64,000 nt of DNA, taken from positions 62,001 to 126,000 of the forward strand of contig CACNCB010000001.1 in NCBI GenBank assembly GCA_902618695.1, read 5' to 3'. Below the pieces are notes generated by a model. It was not told where the DNA came from, ran no database searches, and saw only the letters and a list, made by a program, of their open reading frames with translations. Below, piece after piece: positions 22,855 through 32,580 of the stretch. The translations under genes and the position numbers were made by a program. Source of the stretch: an uncultured Pelagibacteraceae bacterium. Lineage in GTDB: Bacteria > Pseudomonadota > Alphaproteobacteria > Pelagibacterales > Pelagibacteraceae. Each line of letters opens with the position of its first letter. Positions within the stretch are counted from its first letter, which is position 1.

Positions 22855-24009
22855 TTAATTTAATAATCTCTTATACTCTGAATAAGTAGAAAAGCACATT
22901 TTTTCAACATTAAATTTTTGAACTATGTTTTTTCTTCCCTCATTACCAATTGATTTTAATAGAGTTTCATCCATGTTAAGAGTTCTTAATATTTTATTAC
23001 TTAATGATTTAGCATTTCCTGCTTCATATAAAAAACCAGTTTTTTCATCAATTATTGTTTCATTAGAACCTCCAATGTTACTTGCTATAATTGGTTTTTC
23101 CATCGATTGTGCTTCAACAGCAACTCTACCAAAAGCCTCTGGTTCGGTTGAGGCTGAAATAATAATATCAGAAACTTTATAAGCTAATGCCATGTCCTTG
23201 CAATGATCTATAAATCTTATTTGTTTAGACAATCTATATTGCTCTGAAAGTCTTATTAATTTTTTCTTATATAAATCTCTACCTTGATCACTGCCTAGAA
23301 TGACAGCATAAAATGCTTCATAACCCAGTTCTATATTCACTAAATTAATTGCCTCTATAAAAACTTCCTGTCCTTTCCAGGAAGTTAATCTACCAGGCAA
23401 AAGTATAATTTTTTTATCTTTTTCAATTTCCCATTTTTTTAATAATTTTTTTTCATCAATTTCAATTTTGGTAGTTGGGTCAAAATAGTCAACGTTTATC
23501 CCTCTAAAAATAACCATCAATTTTTTTTTTTCATTTAAATATTTTGAATAATTTTTTTTAATATGAGAAAAAATAAAATTAGATCCTGCAATTATTAAAT
23601 CTGCTCTAGTCATTACTGAATTATAAATTTTTTTTATATTGCTCTTAAAATTGTATGTTCCATGAAAAGTAGTTACAAATTTTCTTCCTGTGATTTTTGT
23701 TGCTAACAAACATGACCAAGCAGGTGCTCTACTTCTAGCGTGAACAAGAGAAATATTATAAAACAAAATTATTCCAATTAAGATAAAAGCATTAATTAAA
23801 ATTAGTAGTGGATTTTTGCTTTGCACTGGAAGTCTAAATATTTTAACTTTTTTTCTATCTACAAATTTAAGTAATTCACCACCACTTGTTACAATAAATG
23901 ATTTACAATTATTTTCTGATAAATAGTGCGCAATATCATAACAGCCTGTTTCAGCTCCTCCATATCCTAATTTTGGAATTACTTGTAAAACTTTTAAATC
24001 AGATGACAT
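22855..24009 (-). CDS. Glycosyltransferase family 4 (group 1)
   Basis: A protein of 384 residues with a GT-B fold. It starts VLQVIPKLGYGGAETGCYDIA. Later come LLPGRLTSWKGQEVFIEA and the C-terminal EAFGRVAVEAQSMEKPIIAS with the E-x7-E donor-site motif. It acts on the cytoplasmic face of the inner membrane in LPS or polysaccharide assembly; acceptor unknown. Its stop codon abuts thrS, so the translation operon probably starts from this gene's promoter. Confidence 0.88.
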   Translation of the reverse strand: MSSDLKVLQVIPKLGYGGAETGCYDIAHYLSENNCKSFIVTSGGELLKFVDRKKVKIFRLPVQSKNPLLILINAFILIGIILFYNISLVHARSRAPAWSCLLATKITGRKFVTTFHGTYNFKSNIKKIYNSVMTRADLIIAGSNFIFSHIKKNYSKYLNEKKKLMVIFRGINVDYFDPTTKIEIDEKKLLKKWEIEKDKKIILLPGRLTSWKGQEVFIEAINLVNIELGYEAFYAVILGSDQGRDLYKKKLIRLSEQYRLSKQIRFIDHCKDMALAYKVSDIIISASTEPEAFGRVAVEAQSMEKPIIASNIGGSNETIIDEKTGFLYEAGNAKSLSNKILRTLNMDETLLKSIGNEGRKNIVQKFNVEKMCFSTYSEYKRLLN

Positions 24010-24051
24010 TTGATATGATTATATATTAATAGACAAAACTTATAAACGATT

Positions 24052-24795
24052 ATGGCAAATTTCAGATTTCATCAAATATCAAATACAAAGAAAATTAGAT
24101 ATATTTCCAAAATTTTTAAAAATAGTTCTTTTATAGTTTTTTTGCATGGCTTTATGTCGGATCTTGAAGGAAAAAAACCAAATGCATTTTTGAAATTTGC
24201 TAAAAAAAATAAGATAAGTTTTTTAGCACTAGAATACTCTGGTCATGGGAAATCTTCTGGAAAATTTGTAAATGGAAATATTTCAAAATGGAGTAAAGAG
24301 ACATCAATTTTAATAAAAAAATACGTTAAAAAAAAAGAATTTGTGCTAATTGGTTCAAGTATGGGCGCATGGATTTCGCTTAATCAATTCAAAATTTTCA
24401 AAAAACAGATTAAAGGATTTTTAGGAATAGGGGCTGCTCCTGAATTTTTAGAAAATTTGATGTGGAACAAATTTAGTAAAAAAATGAAAGAGGAAACAAT
24501 ACGCAAGGGTATTTATCAATTAAAACATGGCAATTATGAATATCCAATTACTCTACAATTAATAAAAGATGGTAGAAAAAATAAAGTCTTAAATAAGAAA
24601 ATAAATTCAAATATTAAAGTCACAATGGTACATGGTGAAAAAGATGAGGCAGTTCCTGTCTCATATTCAAGCAAAATTTTAAGATTATTTCCAAAAGCTA
24701 AGAAAAAATTAAAAATTATAAAAAAAGGTGATCACAGTTTATCAAATAAAAAATGGCTAAATATAATTTTAAAAGAGCTTAAATTATTAATTTAG
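24052..24795 (+). CDS. Alpha/beta hydrolase
   Basis: A protein of 247 residues. FLHGFMSD is the oxyanion-hole strand, IGSSMGAWISL holds the nucleophile elbow (GSSMG). Later MVHGEKDEAVPV provides the Asp and KKGDHSLSN the His. It resembles small serine hydrolases/esterases of unknown substrate that are widespread in alphaproteobacteria. It is divergent from the GT4 gene, and its 3' end overlaps gltB by 4 bp. Confidence 0.8.
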   Translation: MANFRFHQISNTKKIRYISKIFKNSSFIVFLHGFMSDLEGKKPNAFLKFAKKNKISFLALEYSGHGKSSGKFVNGNISKWSKETSILIKKYVKKKEFVLIGSSMGAWISLNQFKIFKKQIKGFLGIGAAPEFLENLMWNKFSKKMKEETIRKGIYQLKHGNYEYPITLQLIKDGRKNKVLNKKINSNIKVTMVHGEKDEAVPVSYSSKILRLFPKAKKKLKIIKKGDHSLSNKKWLNIILKELKLLI

Positions 24796-27700
24796 CTAAC
24801 TTTTTTAATATCTTTTTTTAAAATAATTGGATTTTTTAATTTGTCCAACATTTCTTTGGGACACACCTGAACAAAATTATTTACTTCATCATCAAAGTAC
24901 TCAATTATTTTTTTTGATAATTGAGACTCAGTTTCTTTAAAGTGCTCACTAACTAAATTTTTCAAATATTCTTTCCAATATTCTGTCTCTACATTTTGCC
25001 AAACTACTGACTCCGGATTTACTTTCTTTTCAAATTGTTGAGATTTGTCATATATAAAGGCCATTCCTCCTGTCATACCGGCTGCAAAATTATCACCAAC
25101 ATCTCCTAAAATTACTACAGTTCCACCAGTCATATATTCACATCCATTAGAATCGCATCCTTCAATTACTGTAACTGCACCAGAATTTCTAACTGAGAAT
25201 CTTTCACCAGCTTGGCCAGCAGCAAAAAGTTTTCCTGAAGTAGCTCCGTAAAGAACAGTATTTCCTAAAATTGTATTCTCATTTGAAACTAAATTGCTCT
25301 CTTCAGGTAATTTTATTGAAATAGTAGCTCCTGACAAACCTTTACCAACATAATCATTTGCATCTCCCTTTAATACAAGTTTTAAACCTTTAGAAGAAAA
25401 TGCACCAAATGATTGACCCGCTGATCCTTTAAAATTTAAAACTAAAAAGTTTTCATCAAGTTTTTCATAACCGTATTTTTTATACAAATGATGAGAAATT
25501 CTTGTACCTACTGCCCTGTTAGTATTTTTTATTTGATATTCTTTCTCAATTTTTTCAGAATTATCTAAAGCCTGTTCAATTTCCGGCCAAATTTGTTGGT
25601 CAAGAGTATCTGGCACACTATTTATTTCTTGATCCTCACAATACCTTGGATTATTTCCAGTATCAGCTTGAACAAATAAAGGATTTAAATCTAAATCATC
25701 TAAATTTGGAGAACCCTTACTTACCTGTTTTAACAAGTCTGTCCTACCAATCACTTCATCTAATGATTTAAAACCTAAATTTGCTAATATTTCCCTTACT
25801 TCACTAGCTATAAATGTGAACAAATTAACTACTTTTTCTGGAGTCCCGGTAAATTTTTCTCTGAGCTTTTCATCTTGAGTACAAACGCCTACAGGACATG
25901 TATTTGAATGACACTGCCTTACCATTATACATCCCATTGCAACTAATGCTGTAGTAGCAACACCATATTCTTCAGCGCCCATCATTGCAGCTATAACCAC
26001 ATCTCTTCCAGTTTTAATTCCGCCGTCTGTTCTTAATGTAACTTTATGTCTAAGATTATTTAAAGTTAATACTTGGTTTGCTTCAGTCAAACCCATTTCC
26101 CATGGTATTCCAACATACTTAACACTTGTTTGAGGTGTTGCTCCTGTTCCGCCATTGTGTCCAGAAATTAATATTATATCTGCTTTTGCTTTAGCTACAC
26201 CAGCTGCAATTGTTCCTACTCCAGAGGAAGCAACAAGCTTAACTCCAATTCTTGCTTTTGGATTTATCTGTTTCAAATCATAAATTAGTTGTGCAAGATC
26301 TTCGATTGAATAAATATCATGATGCGGTGGTGGTGATATTAAAGTTACTCCAGGAGTTGAATGTCTAAGTTTAGCAATCTCCTCTGTAACTTTAAATCCT
26401 GGTAGCTGACCTCCCTCACCAGGCTTAGCGCCTTGTGCAATTTTAATCTCTATCTCATTACAATTATTAAGATAATTAACTGTAACTCCGAATCTTGCAG
26501 AAGCTATTTGTTTAACTCTTGAGTTTGCGCTGTCACCATTATCTAAAACTTTAAATCTACTTGCATCTTCACCGCCCTCTCCGCTACATGAAGCACCTTT
26601 GATCCTATTCATACCAGTTGCCAGAGTTTCATGTGCCTCTTTAGATAAGGCTCCATGAGACATGCTACCACTTCCAAATCTTTTTAAAATATTTTCTATT
26701 GGCTCAACCTCAGAAATATCTATTGGCCCACTTAATTTTTTTTCTCTGAAATCAATTAAGTCTCTAAGATTAATAGGTGGTAAGCTGTATATTCCATCCG
26801 CATATCTTTTATATGCATCATAAGAATTGGATCCTACTGCACTTTGAAGTAAATGAATTAATTTTCCTTGATATTGATGAGTTTCACCATTTTTACGATA
26901 TCTATATATACCACCTATCGGCAATATGGTTTCAGAACTTTCAAATGCCTCTTTATGGATGTTTCTAATTTTTTTCTCTATACCAGTAAGACCAATACCT
27001 GAAATTTTAGAGACAACTCCTGGAAAATAATCTGCAACAATTGTTCTACTTAAACCTACAGTTTCAAAGTTACATCCGCCTCTATAAGAACTTAGAACTG
27101 AAATACCCATCTTAGACATGATCTTTAATAAACCTGCGTTTACTGATTTTATGTATCTCTCTACACATTCATCAAAGCTAAATTGACCAAATAATTTCTT
27201 TTCATGACGCTGAAATAAACTATCAAATGCTAAATATGGATTTACAGTAGTTGCTCCAACTCCTATTAAGGTTGCAAATGAGTGTGTATCTAAAGCCTCT
27301 CCAGATTGAACATTTAATGATACATATCCTCTTAGTTTTTTTTCAATAAGAAATGAGTTAATTGATCCAACTGCTAAAAGCATTGGTATTGGAAGTTTTA
27401 AGTTAGAAAGCTCTTTGTCACTTAAGATCAATTGAGTAACTCCCTGTCTTACTGCAATTTCAGCTTCTTTTTGAATTTTTTTAATTGAATCAAATAAAGT
27501 TTCTTCCTCAGAAAAAGTACAATCAATTATAGATGAATTATTGCCAAAAAAATTTATAAATTTTTCAAACTGAGAATTTGATAGTATTGGACTATTTAAA
27601 ACATAAATATTTTGATTTGTTAAATTATCAAAATTTAAAATATTTCCAAGATTTCCAAATCTTGTTTTCAAACTCATAACCTTGTTTTCTCTTAAAGAGT

Positions 27701-29297
27701 CTATTGGTGGGTTTGTGACTTGGCTAAAATTCTGTCTAAAAAAATGGTATAAAGGTCTATACCTATCTGACAAAACAGCCAATGGTGTATCGTCCCCCAT
27801 AGATCCAGTTGCTTCTTTAGCATCTTCTGCCATAGGATGCAGTATTAGCTCAAGGTCTTCTAAACTTATTCCAAAAGTATATTGCCTTCTTCTTAAATCA
27901 TCTCCCGAAAAAGAATTTTTTTCATCTGAAATAGTTAACTTATCATCTAGGTCGATAATTTGTGAGTTAAAGTGTTTATATTCTTTGGCTAAATAATCTT
28001 TTATTTGCTTATTAGTAAATACTTTACCTTTTTCTATTCTAACTCCAATTATTTCCCCAGGACCCAATCTTCCTTTTGACAAAATTCTTTTTTCATTTAA
28101 CTCAATCATTCCTGTTTCAGAACCTGCAAACAACAACTTGTCTTTTGTAATTGCATATCTTAAAGGTCTTAATCCATTTCTATCATTTGCAGCTATAACC
28201 CACTCATTATCTGTTCCAGCAATAGCTGCTGGTCCATCCCATGGTTCCATAGTACTGTTTAAAAAATTAAATAATTGTTGGTGGTCTTTTGGTAGAGTTT
28301 TATTTTTTTTAGACCATGCGTCTGGAACCAACATGAGCTTTGCCAAAGGCGCAGGCTGACCGGATATATTTAATAATTCAAAAACATTATCTAATGCAGC
28401 AGAGTCTGATGCTCCCTGTTGTATAACAGGTTTTAAGTTTTCAACATCGTCAAAAAGAGGACTGTTCATCTCTTGTTCATGAACCTTCATCCAATTTTTA
28501 TTTCCCCTATAAGTATTAATTTCTCCATTATGCGCTATAGCTCTAAAGGGTTGAGCTAAATTCCAGCTAGGTGCCGTGTTTGTTGAAAATCTTTGATGAA
28601 AAATAGCAAACCTTGAGACAAATCTCTCATCTTTTAGATCAAGGTAGAAATCTGAGATAGCTTCAGCTAAAAACATCCCCTTGTAAATGATAGATTTAGA
28701 ACTCAATGAACAAATATAAAAATTTTTTAAAGAGTTTTTAAGAGCTTCATTTTCTATCTTTCTTCTAGTTTCATAAATTTTTCTTTCTAAATTTTTATTT
28801 GTTAATTCTGAATCATAAGGTTTAAACAATACTTGTATAATTTCAGGCATTGTTTGGAATGCCTTTTCTCCTAAAACTTTTGGATTAACTGGAACTTGTC
28901 TCCAGCCGTAAATACTAAAATCATTTTTTGTTAATTCACTTTCAACAATAGTTTTGCAACTTTCTTGTGCTGCGTAATCATTCCGAGGTAGAAATATCAT
29001 ACCCACACATATTTCAGAATTGTCATGTGTGTGTCCTGTCACCTCTATCTTTTCAATGAAGAAATCTTTTGGTATTTCAACATGAATCCCAGCTCCATCA
29101 CCAGTTTTCCCATCGGCATCTACAGCACCTCTATGCCAAACTGCTTTTAACGCTTCAATACCATATTCTACAACTTTACGAGATTTTTTACCTTCAGTTG
29201 ATGCAATTATACCAACACCACAAGCATCATGCTCCATATCTTCTGAATAAACATTATTTTCTTTTAAAAGGTGAAAGTTCTTTTTATAATTTTTCAT
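24792..29297 (-). CDS. gltB: Glutamate synthase (NADPH) large subunit
   Basis: A protein of 1501 residues, the full length of bacterial GltB. A short propeptide precedes the N-terminal nucleophile Cys26 (DACGVGIIAS) of the glutaminase domain. Next come the central domain and the FMN-binding synthase barrel (GAKPGEGGQLPG, SGHNGGTGATP). The 3Fe-4S cluster cysteines lie in CIMVRQCHSNTCPVGVC. The C-terminal beta-helix is rich in Gly. It converts 2-oxoglutarate and glutamine into two glutamates, with electrons from GltD, encoded next to it. GltB and GltD genes touch at base 29297. Confidence 0.98.
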   Translation of the reverse strand: MKNYKKNFHLLKENNVYSEDMEHDACGVGIIASTEGKKSRKVVEYGIEALKAVWHRGAVDADGKTGDGAGIHVEIPKDFFIEKIEVTGHTHDNSEICVGMIFLPRNDYAAQESCKTIVESELTKNDFSIYGWRQVPVNPKVLGEKAFQTMPEIIQVLFKPYDSELTNKNLERKIYETRRKIENEALKNSLKNFYICSLSSKSIIYKGMFLAEAISDFYLDLKDERFVSRFAIFHQRFSTNTAPSWNLAQPFRAIAHNGEINTYRGNKNWMKVHEQEMNSPLFDDVENLKPVIQQGASDSAALDNVFELLNISGQPAPLAKLMLVPDAWSKKNKTLPKDHQQLFNFLNSTMEPWDGPAAIAGTDNEWVIAANDRNGLRPLRYAITKDKLLFAGSETGMIELNEKRILSKGRLGPGEIIGVRIEKGKVFTNKQIKDYLAKEYKHFNSQIIDLDDKLTISDEKNSFSGDDLRRRQYTFGISLEDLELILHPMAEDAKEATGSMGDDTPLAVLSDRYRPLYHFFRQNFSQVTNPPIDSLRENKVMSLKTRFGNLGNILNFDNLTNQNIYVLNSPILSNSQFEKFINFFGNNSSIIDCTFSEEETLFDSIKKIQKEAEIAVRQGVTQLILSDKELSNLKLPIPMLLAVGSINSFLIEKKLRGYVSLNVQSGEALDTHSFATLIGVGATTVNPYLAFDSLFQRHEKKLFGQFSFDECVERYIKSVNAGLLKIMSKMGISVLSSYRGGCNFETVGLSRTIVADYFPGVVSKISGIGLTGIEKKIRNIHKEAFESSETILPIGGIYRYRKNGETHQYQGKLIHLLQSAVGSNSYDAYKRYADGIYSLPPINLRDLIDFREKKLSGPIDISEVEPIENILKRFGSGSMSHGALSKEAHETLATGMNRIKGASCSGEGGEDASRFKVLDNGDSANSRVKQIASARFGVTVNYLNNCNEIEIKIAQGAKPGEGGQLPGFKVTEEIAKLRHSTPGVTLISPPPHHDIYSIEDLAQLIYDLKQINPKARIGVKLVASSGVGTIAAGVAKAKADIILISGHNGGTGATPQTSVKYVGIPWEMGLTEANQVLTLNNLRHKVTLRTDGGIKTGRDVVIAAMMGAEEYGVATTALVAMGCIMVRQCHSNTCPVGVCTQDEKLREKFTGTPEKVVNLFTFIASEVREILANLGFKSLDEVIGRTDLLKQVSKGSPNLDDLDLNPLFVQADTGNNPRYCEDQEINSVPDTLDQQIWPEIEQALDNSEKIEKEYQIKNTNRAVGTRISHHLYKKYGYEKLDENFLVLNFKGSAGQSFGAFSSKGLKLVLKGDANDYVGKGLSGATISIKLPEESNLVSNENTILGNTVLYGATSGKLFAAGQAGERFSVRNSGAVTVIEGCDSNGCEYMTGGTVVILGDVGDNFAAGMTGGMAFIYDKSQQFEKKVNPESVVWQNVETEYWKEYLKNLVSEHFKETESQLSKKIIEYFDDEVNNFVQVCPKEMLDKLKNPIILKKDIKKVS

Positions 29298-30736
29298 TAA
29301 GCCACTTTTTTTTCCACTTTAGATTTACTCTCTAGATAAGTTTTAATTGAAACTGCTGCATCTCTTCCATCTTTTATAGCCCAAACAACTAATGAAGCTC
29401 CTCTAACTATATCACCAGCAGCAAACACTCCTTTAATATTTGTTTCCATAGTATCAAAATCTGTTTTAATAGTTCCCCACTTTGTTACTTGTAATTCACT
29501 ACTATCAAATAAATTTGGTAAATCCTCAGGATCAAAACCTAGTGCTTTGATAACCATATCTGCTTTTGTTTCGTAACTTGAGCCTTCTTGTACTTGTGGC
29601 TTTCTTCTTCCTGTCTCATCTGGATCACCTAATTTAATTTGATCTACAATTATTTTTTCTATTTTATTTTTACCTTTAAATTCTTTAGGACTTGATAACC
29701 AAACAAACTCAACACCTTCTTCTTCTGCGTTTGCAACTTCTCTAGCAGATCCTGGCATATTTTCTTTATCTCTTCTATATAAACATTTAACAGATTTTGC
29801 CTTTTGTCTTATAGAGGTTCTTACACAATCCATTGCTGTGTCACCTCCACCGATTACAACAATATCCTTACCTTCTGCGTTTAAAATTCCTTTATCAAAC
29901 AACTCAACATCATCTCCTAGACCTTTTTTATTAGATGCTGTTAAAAAATCCATTGCAGGAAAAATATTATCAAGATCATTTCCAGGTAAGTTCACTTCTC
30001 TTGCTTTATAAACTCCTGTAGCAATTAAAATTGCGTCGTGTTTTTTTCTCAATTGGTCTAGGCTTGCATCTTTACCAACTTCAAAATTTTGAACAAATTC
30101 AATTCCTCCATCCTTTAAGAGTTTTGTTCTTCGCTCTACAACTTCTTTTTCTAATTTAAAATTTGGAATTCCATAAATTAACAATCCTCCTGCTCTATCA
30201 TATCTATCGTAGACCGTAATTTTATATCCATTTTTTCTTAATTGTTCTGCAGCGGCTAAACCAGCAGGACCTGCTCCTATAATTCCTACACTTTGATTTT
30301 TTTCATTCGTTACCTTAATTGGTTTTACCCAGCCCTCAGCCCAAGCATTATCTGTAATATATTTTTCTACTGATCCAATAGTTACTGTTCCATGACCAGA
30401 TTGTTCAATTACACAATTTCCCTCGCATAATCTATCTTGAGGGCAAATTCGGCCACACACTTCAGGCATATTGTTTGTGCTTTGCGATAATTCATACGCT
30501 TCTTTTAATCTTCCCTCCGCTGTTAGTTTAAGCCAATCTGGAATGTTGTTACTTAAAGGACAATGAACTTGGCAAAAAGGTACTCCACATTGCGAACACC
30601 TACTCGACTGTTCTTTAGCTTTTTCATTGATATACTCGTCATAAATTTCGTTAAAATCTTTCTTTCTTGTATCAACTTCTCTTTTAGGTGGAGTTTGTTG
30701 ACCTATTTTAACAAATTTAAGCATTTTATCTGGCAT
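29297..30736 (-). CDS. gltD: Glutamate synthase (NADPH) small subunit
   Basis: A protein of 479 residues. The N-terminal cysteine pattern CSQCGVPFCQVHCPL and CGRICPQDRLCEGNCV binds two 4Fe-4S clusters. The FAD-binding motif is GAGPAGLAAAEQL, and the NADPH site is VIGGGDTAMDCVRT. It feeds electrons from NADPH to GltB. It is first of the two-gene operon, with about 180 bp of noncoding DNA upstream shared with divergent uppP. Confidence 0.97.
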   Translation of the reverse strand: MPDKMLKFVKIGQQTPPKREVDTRKKDFNEIYDEYINEKAKEQSSRCSQCGVPFCQVHCPLSNNIPDWLKLTAEGRLKEAYELSQSTNNMPEVCGRICPQDRLCEGNCVIEQSGHGTVTIGSVEKYITDNAWAEGWVKPIKVTNEKNQSVGIIGAGPAGLAAAEQLRKNGYKITVYDRYDRAGGLLIYGIPNFKLEKEVVERRTKLLKDGGIEFVQNFEVGKDASLDQLRKKHDAILIATGVYKAREVNLPGNDLDNIFPAMDFLTASNKKGLGDDVELFDKGILNAEGKDIVVIGGGDTAMDCVRTSIRQKAKSVKCLYRRDKENMPGSAREVANAEEEGVEFVWLSSPKEFKGKNKIEKIIVDQIKLGDPDETGRRKPQVQEGSSYETKADMVIKALGFDPEDLPNLFDSSELQVTKWGTIKTDFDTMETNIKGVFAAGDIVRGASLVVWAIKDGRDAAVSIKTYLESKSKVEKKVA

Positions 30737-30793
30737 AATATTATTTAAGTTTTGGCAAAATATACCCTGATTTATGTATATAAAGCATAAAAT

Positions 30794-30812
30794 AGGTCAT
30801 ATATATTGACCT
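30794..30812. promoter_or_regulatory. Inverted repeat between gltD and uppP, possible operator
   Basis: AGGTCA at 30794-30799 and TGACCT at 30807-30812 form a perfect 6-bp inverted repeat with a 7-bp AT spacer. It lies 58 bp upstream of gltD and 108 bp upstream of uppP, in the 183-bp divergent intergenic region. The dyad suits a dimeric regulator. A T run follows on the plus strand (30116-style tail at 30116 is absent; the run is at 30116+700, i.e. 30116 is not meant: see 30116 ignored), so a weak hairpin is also possible. Confidence 0.3.
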
Positions 30813-30919
30813 TAATTTTTAAATTATTACCGTCAATAAACAAGTTTTTAATTATTGCATAGCTATTATGCTTAAATCGAATTGTTTTAAATAAATACTT
30901 TATAAGTTACGAAGAAATC

Positions 30920-31684
30920 ATGTTTCAAAATATTATAGAAGTTTTAATTCTTTCTGCAATTCAAGGAATATCTGAATTTCTTCCTATTAGTTCCTCTGCT
31001 CATTTAATTTTGGTTTCTACTTTATATGAATTTAAATCTAGTTCTTTACTTATTGATATCAGCCTCCATCTAGGTTCTCTAATAGCAATAATTTATTTTT
31101 TTAAAAATGAATTGTTTGATATCAGAAAAAATAAAAGAATTTTAAATTTGATTGTATTGGGGTCTATTCCATTAATAATTGTTGGATACATACTTTATAG
31201 TACAAATTTAATTTATCAGTTAAGAAATTTAGAAGTCATTGCTTGGACTACTTTAATATTCGCAATAATTTTATATATCTCAGACAAAAATCGATTTGAT
31301 AGAAAGATTTCTTCAAATTTAAATTTTCAGTCAATAATATTTATAGGTATTTTCCAAATTTTCTCTCTTGTACCTGGAGTGAGTAGGGCAGGGATTACTA
31401 TAACAGCTGCAAGAATTTTAAAATTTAATAGAGTAGACTCAAGTAAGATATCTTTTTTACTTTCAATCCCAGCATTGGCTGGAGCAAGTGTCTTAAGCTT
31501 AAAAGATGTTTTTGAACAATCAATTCAGTTTAATTACTTAGTTGTTATCGCAATTATATCTTCTTTTATTTTTTCTTTTCTAACAGTTAAATTTTTTTTA
31601 ATTTATATAAATAAATTTTCAATGAATGCGTTTGTAATTTATAGAATAATAATTGCTTTGATTTTATTTAGTTTAATTTATTAA
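30920..31684 (+). CDS. uppP: Undecaprenyl-diphosphatase (UppP/BacA)
   Basis: A polytopic membrane protein of 254 residues. The two active-site signatures are EFLPISSSAHLIL near residue 20 and VPGVSRAGITITAA near residue 150. It dephosphorylates undecaprenyl diphosphate to recycle the lipid carrier for peptidoglycan and surface polysaccharides. It is divergent from gltD and its end overlaps the convergent DMT gene by 4 bp. Confidence 0.95.
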   Translation: MFQNIIEVLILSAIQGISEFLPISSSAHLILVSTLYEFKSSSLLIDISLHLGSLIAIIYFFKNELFDIRKNKRILNLIVLGSIPLIIVGYILYSTNLIYQLRNLEVIAWTTLIFAIILYISDKNRFDRKISSNLNFQSIIFIGIFQIFSLVPGVSRAGITITAARILKFNRVDSSKISFLLSIPALAGASVLSLKDVFEQSIQFNYLVVIAIISSFIFSFLTVKFFLIYINKFSMNAFVIYRIIIALILFSLIY

Positions 31685-32574
31685 ATATATTTCTTTTTAA
31701 TTAAAGGAAGTAGTTGAGACAAGAGGACTCCGCATAGAATAAAAAAGCATCCAAGTAAATTATTGACATCTAGAATTTGATTTAAAATAAACCAAGCAGC
31801 TATAGTCGCAAATACACCTTCAAGAGAAAAAATTATTGCTGCAGGTGCTGGGGTAATATTACGCTGGGCATAAATTTGTAATACAAATGCAAATCCACCA
31901 GATAATATACCTGCATATAAAACTGAATAAATTTCCATTAAAATATTACTTAAAATAAATTCTTCATAAATAATTCCAATTATAAACGAAAAAATAGCCA
32001 CAATTAATGTCTGCGCAGCCCCTAGGGTAAGTGGAAGATTGTATTTAGTTATAATGACTCCAGTAAAAATGATATGAGTGCTCCAAAATAAAGCTCCCAG
32101 AACAACTAAAGTATCTCCTAATCTTACTGTTGCATCGTGAAAATTTGTTAATAAATATCCTCCAATTAAACATAGAACTACAGAAGGCCATACACTCCAA
32201 TGAATTAATTTTTTACCAAACAAAAAAATTATAATCGGTACCATTGGTACATAAAAAATTGTAAAAAAAGCAGCATTTGCAACATCTGTATAAAGCAAAG
32301 CAACTTGTTGTAGTGCTGAGCCTAAGAATAAAGAAATTCCAATTAATAATGAATAAATTATGAAAGTTTTTTTATCTAATTTAAATTCTGATTTAAAATT
32401 TTTTAATTCAAATAAAATCATAAGTGGAATTATGGCGAGAAAACCAACAAAAAACCTCACAGCATTAAATGTAAAAGGGCCAATATTATCCATGCCCGTA
32501 TCTTGGGCAATAAAAGTTGTTCCCCAAATAAAAGTGCACAATAAGGCACTAAATAATGATATGGATTTACTCAT
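31681..32574 (-). CDS. EamA-family (DMT) permease
   Basis: A protein of 297 residues with about ten transmembrane helices in two EamA repeats. The first repeat starts FIWGTTFIAQDTGM and the second contains GALFWSTHIIFTGV. Drug/metabolite transporters of this type move amino acids or other small metabolites, but substrate cannot be read from the sequence. It lies downstream of the pyruvate dehydrogenase genes with a 6-bp gap. Confidence 0.9.
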   Translation of the reverse strand: MSKSISLFSALLCTFIWGTTFIAQDTGMDNIGPFTFNAVRFFVGFLAIIPLMILFELKNFKSEFKLDKKTFIIYSLLIGISLFLGSALQQVALLYTDVANAAFFTIFYVPMVPIIIFLFGKKLIHWSVWPSVVLCLIGGYLLTNFHDATVRLGDTLVVLGALFWSTHIIFTGVIITKYNLPLTLGAAQTLIVAIFSFIIGIIYEEFILSNILMEIYSVLYAGILSGGFAFVLQIYAQRNITPAPAAIIFSLEGVFATIAAWFILNQILDVNNLLGCFFILCGVLLSQLLPLIKKKYI

Positions 32575-32580
32575 TTTTAA

